From Providencia huaxiensis (GTDB taxonomy: Bacteria > Pseudomonadota > Gammaproteobacteria > Enterobacterales > Enterobacteriaceae), in assembly GCF_002843235.3 (NCBI RefSeq), contig NZ_CP031123.2:2170001-2234000 (forward strand): a stretch of 64,000 nucleotides of DNA. The letters are read 5' to 3'. Positions within the stretch are counted from its first letter, which is position 1; every line of letters begins with the position of its first letter. The notes under the pieces are model-generated. The model was given only the letters and a program-made list of their open reading frames with translations, ran no database searches and was not told where the DNA came from. This document shows, one piece after another, positions 60,401-64,000 of the stretch. The position numbers and the translations under genes were made by a program.

Positions 60401-61668
60401 TTATCGCCTGTATCGTATTAATATTTTGCTTTTTAATTAATGTTCCTATTTTTTTAAGTGTGCTTATTGCATTGCTCACTTATTTCTTTTCTGTCGGTGA
60501 TATCTCTCCTCTTATTGCCGTGCAGCGCATTATTGGGGCAGGAGAAAATGTCACATTACTCGCAATCCCTTTTTTCATTCTGTTAGGTAACCTTTTGAAT
60601 TACACCGGTATCACTAGCCGAATGTTAAAATTTACTGGCACACTGTCTGGTCACTATCCAGGGGGACTTGCCCAATCTAACGTATTATTAAGTACAATGA
60701 TGGGTGGGCTTTCTGCATCTAACCTTGCTGACTGTGCAATGTTATCTAAAATGCTAGTGCCCGAGATGACCAAATTAGGTTATGGGAAAAGCTTCTCTGC
60801 CGCTGTTACCGCTGCAGGGTCATTAATAACACCTATTATTCCACCCGGTATTGCATTAATCATCTATGGATTTGTTGCTGATGTTTCTATTGGCAAGATG
60901 TTCATGGCCGCGATCATTCCAGGTTTAATGTGCTGCGTTGCTTTAATGTTTGCCATTTATCTTATTGCAAAAAAACGTGGATACAAACCTGCTAGAGATA
61001 AAGCTCCTACATTTGCTGAAGTTTACCAAACAGGTAAAGGGGCGATGTCTGCTTTCCTTTTAGTGCTCGTTATTATTGGTGGAATTCGCTTTGGGATCTT
61101 TACACCGACCGAAGCGGGTGCGATAGCTGTACTTTACGTTATTATAATTGGTACTTTCTTTTATCGCGAAATGAAGTTAAAAGACATTGCCGCCTCATTT
61201 TTAGAAACAGCGCGTTCTACAGCAAGTATTATGTTGATTATCATGACTTGTTCTGCACTAGCTTGGGTATTGACGAATGAGCAAGTGGCACAAGATGTCG
61301 CCAAAATGATGACCAATTTCTCTGACAATCCATATGTTTTCTTAATGATTGTCAATGCTGTGCTCTTAATTTTAGGTATGTTTATTGAAGGTAATGCCGC
61401 AATTATTGTTCTTGTTCCATTATTAATGCCTACGGTAAAACTTTTAGGAATTGACCCTATCCATTTTGGTATTGTCATGATCCTTAATTTAGCTATCGGC
61501 TGTTTAACACCGCCAATGGGAACAGTCATGTTTGTTGCCACATCGATTACTGGTGTACGTATTTCTGATTTTATTCGTGAAGTTATGCCATTATTCTTAA
61601 CATTAATTATCGTATTACTCTTAGTCACTTTTATGCCTGTATTTACGACCTTCCTGCCAAGCTTATAA
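60391..61668 (+). CDS. TRAP transporter large permease (DctM family)
   Basis: The 425-residue protein has about twelve membrane helices and conserved DctM segments: AIPFFILLGNLLN, GGLSASNLADCAML, AGSLITPIIPPGIALIIYG and GCLTPPMGTVMFVA. It is the sodium-coupled translocation subunit. GGAG is placed 7 bases before the ATG, inside the end of the small permease gene. It ends the operon, followed by a strong hairpin. Confidence 0.93.
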   Translation: MSVVIACIVLIFCFLINVPIFLSVLIALLTYFFSVGDISPLIAVQRIIGAGENVTLLAIPFFILLGNLLNYTGITSRMLKFTGTLSGHYPGGLAQSNVLLSTMMGGLSASNLADCAMLSKMLVPEMTKLGYGKSFSAAVTAAGSLITPIIPPGIALIIYGFVADVSIGKMFMAAIIPGLMCCVALMFAIYLIAKKRGYKPARDKAPTFAEVYQTGKGAMSAFLLVLVIIGGIRFGIFTPTEAGAIAVLYVIIIGTFFYREMKLKDIAASFLETARSTASIMLIIMTCSALAWVLTNEQVAQDVAKMMTNFSDNPYVFLMIVNAVLLILGMFIEGNAAIIVLVPLLMPTVKLLGIDPIHFGIVMILNLAIGCLTPPMGTVMFVATSITGVRISDFIREVMPLFLTLIIVLLLVTFMPVFTTFLPSL

Positions 61669-61684
61669 GATAAGATTATATCTC

Positions 61685-61720
61685 AATGGCAAGTCATTAA
61701 CTATGACTTGCCATTTTATT
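61685..61720 (+). terminator. Intrinsic terminator of the TRAP operon
   Basis: AATGGCAAGTCAT / ATGACTTGCCATT, a 13-bp stem with a 5-base loop and T-rich tail, 17 bases after the stop. Confidence 0.88.
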
Positions 61721-62087
61721 ATCAATTAATTTTTTATAAATTAAATTTTATTTGATCCCACAAATTAATGTAACTTTTGTTTATTGTTAAGTTAATTTAT
61801 CTTTATCCTTGTCACAATAACATGCACAACAAAAAATACTCAAAAAGATAAATTACTGATCATCAAAAAATTACACTTATTACGAGTAATATTGAAATAA
61901 TTAGAAAAACAATATCACATTAAATTCATATATATAAAAAAGACATTAATCTCATTAAATATTTTTTTGACTTTTAATTTGAAAAAAATATATTTTATAT
62001 CTAGCATAAAATAACACAGCTAATTTACATTCGGCTGTTAATCAAAGTTATATCACTTTATTTTACTTTGACCTTATGGGGTTAATT
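61721..62087. other. Very AT-rich region upstream of the second fimbrial locus
   Basis: No gene supported in about 370 bases. It likely carries the fimbrial promoter. Confidence 0.45.
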
Positions 62088-62678
62088 ATGTCTAGATATA
62101 TACTACCTCTGTCTTTACTTTCGTTATCTGTTATATCAGGTTCAGCACTTGCAATAACTAATAGTGCTGGAGGAATTATTTCAATTTCTGGAGCAATAAG
62201 CGATACAACTTGTACTATTAATGGCGGAAATAGTGCCGATATGACTGTTGTTCTTGACCCAATAACCGTAACAGATGCAGGGACCACTGCTGCGACGGTT
62301 ATTTCTAAAAATCAAAAACAATTTTCTTTAACTTTCTCTGATTGCGCACCTGCGAGCACTCCTGTAAGTAATCTGAAATTACACTTTTATTCATCAAGTA
62401 ATATTTCCCCTTCCGGTTTGTATTTAGTGAATACTTCCGTCAATGAAAATGATGCTTCCGTTGCTAAAAATGTTGGATTTAGTTTATCTAAAACCAGCAC
62501 TCCAACAACCGCAATTCCACTCAATGTGGCCTTTGATACTAACCTTACAGGGGCTGACACTGGTGGTGCAACAGGAGCTACACTCAATTTAATTGCCAGT
62601 TATTATAAAACTAATGCAACTGCTGCCAAAGTCGGTCTTTTACAATCAAATGTAATATATACAGTTTCCTATTTATAA
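62088..62678 (+). CDS. Fimbrial subunit of the second chaperone-usher locus
   Basis: The 196-residue protein has a signal peptide ending near SGSALA and a fimbrial-subunit body (ISGAISDTTCTINGG) with a second cysteine in FSDCAP. It ends VIYTVSYL, with an aromatic penultimate region for chaperone recognition. The ATG at 62088 with GGGG upstream is preferred to one four codons earlier. It is the first gene of a pilin-chaperone-usher set that runs past the window edge. Confidence 0.85.
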   Translation: MSRYILPLSLLSLSVISGSALAITNSAGGIISISGAISDTTCTINGGNSADMTVVLDPITVTDAGTTAATVISKNQKQFSLTFSDCAPASTPVSNLKLHFYSSSNISPSGLYLVNTSVNENDASVAKNVGFSLSKTSTPTTAIPLNVAFDTNLTGADTGGATGATLNLIASYYKTNATAAKVGLLQSNVIYTVSYL

Positions 62679-62687
62679 TTATGACTT

Positions 62688-62711
62688 AGCCAGGCTTTTA
62701 TTAGCCTGGCT
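62688..62711 (+). terminator. Intercistronic hairpin between second pilin and chaperone
   Basis: AGCCAGGC / GCCTGGCT, an 8-bp stem with an 8-base loop and tail TTAAAT, 10 bases after the pilin stop. It parallels the hairpin after the first pilin gene. Confidence 0.7.
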
Positions 62712-62727
62712 TTAAATGGATACTATT

Positions 62728-63417
62728 ATGAAAACTCTAGTTTTATTACTCACTATTTTATTTTCGAGCTCAACATTTTCTAATGTTATTATTACAGGCA
62801 CTCGAATTATATATCCTGCTGACGCTGATAGTATTACTGTACAATTAACCAATAATAGCAAAACATCGTCTCTTGTTCAGTCATGGATTGATAACGGTGA
62901 TGAAAGTTCCACACCTGAGAATTCTGAAGCGCCTTTTTATTTATCCCCTCCTATTGTTAAAATTGAAGGTTTACAAGGTCAGCAATTAAAAATAAAAAAA
63001 ATACCCGGAAAACTTCCTGACAATGTTGAAAGTGTATTTTTCTTAAATGTTTTAGATATTCCTAAAACTCCAGAATCTGCTAAAGGCAAGAATGCAATTC
63101 AGCTAGCCACACGCTCACGAATTAAAATTTTTTATCGTCCTATTGGGCTAACCGAATCCTCCGATGAAATAATTAATCATGCGAGCTACCAGATTAAAAA
63201 TAATAACATATTAGTTAAAAATAACTCGCAATACCATTTAACTATTGCAGCTATCACACCATCGGACGATAAAAATAATTCATTAATTGATTCTGCGATG
63301 ATTGCCCCTATGTCTGAAAAAGAATTACCTATTAAAGGAACAATGAAAAACCACGATCTTATTTTAATGTATGTGGATGACTATGGTGTTTTCAAATCTA
63401 AAAACATTAAACTTTAA
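62728..63417 (+). CDS. Periplasmic fimbrial chaperone (PapD family), second locus
   Basis: The 229-residue protein has a signal peptide (MKTLVLLLTILFSSSTFS) and the PapD motifs ITGTRIIYPAD, FFLNVLDIP and RIKIFYRPIGL. It would deliver the upstream pilin to the usher. The ATG at 62728 is used because the signal peptide starts there. The order pilin-chaperone-usher differs from the first locus, so the two loci are of different lineages. Confidence 0.9.
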   Translation: MKTLVLLLTILFSSSTFSNVIITGTRIIYPADADSITVQLTNNSKTSSLVQSWIDNGDESSTPENSEAPFYLSPPIVKIEGLQGQQLKIKKIPGKLPDNVESVFFLNVLDIPKTPESAKGKNAIQLATRSRIKIFYRPIGLTESSDEIINHASYQIKNNNILVKNNSQYHLTIAAITPSDDKNNSLIDSAMIAPMSEKELPIKGTMKNHDLILMYVDDYGVFKSKNIKL

Positions 63418-63431
63418 TAGAAGAAATCATC

Positions 63432-64000
63432 GTGAAAAAAGAAAACTATCTCTACCTCCTAATCTTAATAGGACTACAAAGTTATCAAAAGAACTCAATA
63501 GCGGACGAGTTTGAGACTTCCCTATTGGTAGGTAAATCTGCACAAGGAGATATTTCACGATTCTATACCGACAGTAAAATTCCATCAGGTAAACAATTAG
63601 CCGAGCTTTATGTAAATAATAGTTGGAAAGGCCAATTTGAAATTGATATCAATAATGATGGTAAACTGATTAGCCTTGCTGCTGATGATGTGCAGAAATT
63701 AAACCTGAATTTATCTTCTGAGGTGATTGAACAAACCAAACAACAGCCATTTATTCCTATTGATGATTTAGTGGCCAATATAAAATATAAATTCAATATC
63801 AACGACCTACGACTCGATATTACCGTCCCTCAAGTCGCTCTGAAACAACTCGAAGCTAACTATGTTGACCCCAGTCTCTGGAATTATGGCGAACCTGCAA
63901 TTATTTTTTCTTATAATACAAATTATTATAGTTACAAAGAGAAAAAAACTCTAAAACCAGCAGTGACAATTTTTTTGCTACCTTAAATTCAGGCGTTAAT
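63432..64000 (+). pseudogene. Fimbrial usher, frameshifted and cut by the window edge
   Basis: The frame from GTG at 63432 encodes an usher N-terminus (EFETSLLVGKSAQGDISRF, VPQVALKQLEANYVDPSLWN, GEPAIIFSYNTNYYS). It then runs out of frame after the A7 run at 63942-63948 and stops at 63986. In the neighbouring frame the sequence continues KNSKTSSDNFFATLNSGVN, the normal usher continuation before the barrel. One extra A would restore it. This may be a real frameshift, a phase-variable tract or a sequencing error. The rest is outside the window. Confidence 0.8.

Overview
The window looks like chromosomal DNA of a Morganellaceae gammaproteobacterium, most likely Providencia. The conserved genes follow enterobacterial order (zipA-ligA, cysZ-cysK-ptsHI-crr, cysPTWA-cysM, der-bamB-yfgM-hisS-ispG-rodZ-rlmN-ndk, the isc operon, trmJ, suhB). 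Their proteins resemble E. coli homologues over full length, but the DNA is AT-rich, with very AT-rich accessory stretches and MR/P-style fimbrial loci. The genus is inferred from protein character and context, because no database was searched.

Layout. 0-8.8 kb: end of a NupC-type nucleoside transporter gene, ligA and zipA (minus), cysZ and cysK (plus), then the PTS core ptsH-ptsI-crr. 8.9-16.1 kb: accessory island with a lone two-domain fimbrial adhesin (minus), a graveyard of mobile-element genes (a decayed tyrosine recombinase and a decayed Tn3-family transposase), a pilin-usher-chaperone operon (plus) and an IS3-family OrfA stub. 16.2-21.2 kb: sulfate/thiosulfate uptake and cysteine synthase B. 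21.5-25 kb: an ERIC-type repeat, DyP peroxidase yfeX, lipoprotein yfeY, acetyltransferase ypeA and hemF. 25.1-26.3 kb: a protealysin-like M4 metalloprotease. 26.4-46.5 kb: housekeeping genes on the minus strand (rluF, der, bamB, yfgM, hisS, ispG, rodZ, rlmN, ndk, pbpC, yfhM, a short SseB, pepB). 46.6-53.1 kb: the ISC iron-sulfur operon, in which iscX is separated from fdx by a tandem array of four ERIC-type palindromes. 53.2-54.8 kb: trmJ and suhB. 54.9-61.7 kb: a sugar-acid island (lgoD-like, lgoR-like, uxaB-like and a three-gene TRAP transporter). 62.1-64 kb: start of a second chaperone-usher locus whose usher is frameshifted in an A7 run.

How it fits together. The cys genes, CysK and CysM form the sulfate-to-cysteine route and the isc genes use cysteine sulfur for Fe-S clusters. 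Two adjacent IscR-type operators precede iscR. yfhM and pbpC form the usual periplasmic macroglobulin/PBP1C pair. The TRAP island reads as uptake of a hexonate or hexuronate, oxidation by the LgoD-like enzyme to tagaturonate, and reduction by UxaB to altronate. It uses a TRAP importer where E. coli uses the MFS carrier LgoT, and is the best candidate here for a little-described system. Both pilin genes and the TRAP binding-protein gene are followed by intercistronic hairpins, consistent with over-production of the first product. No tRNA, rRNA or CRISPR array was seen.
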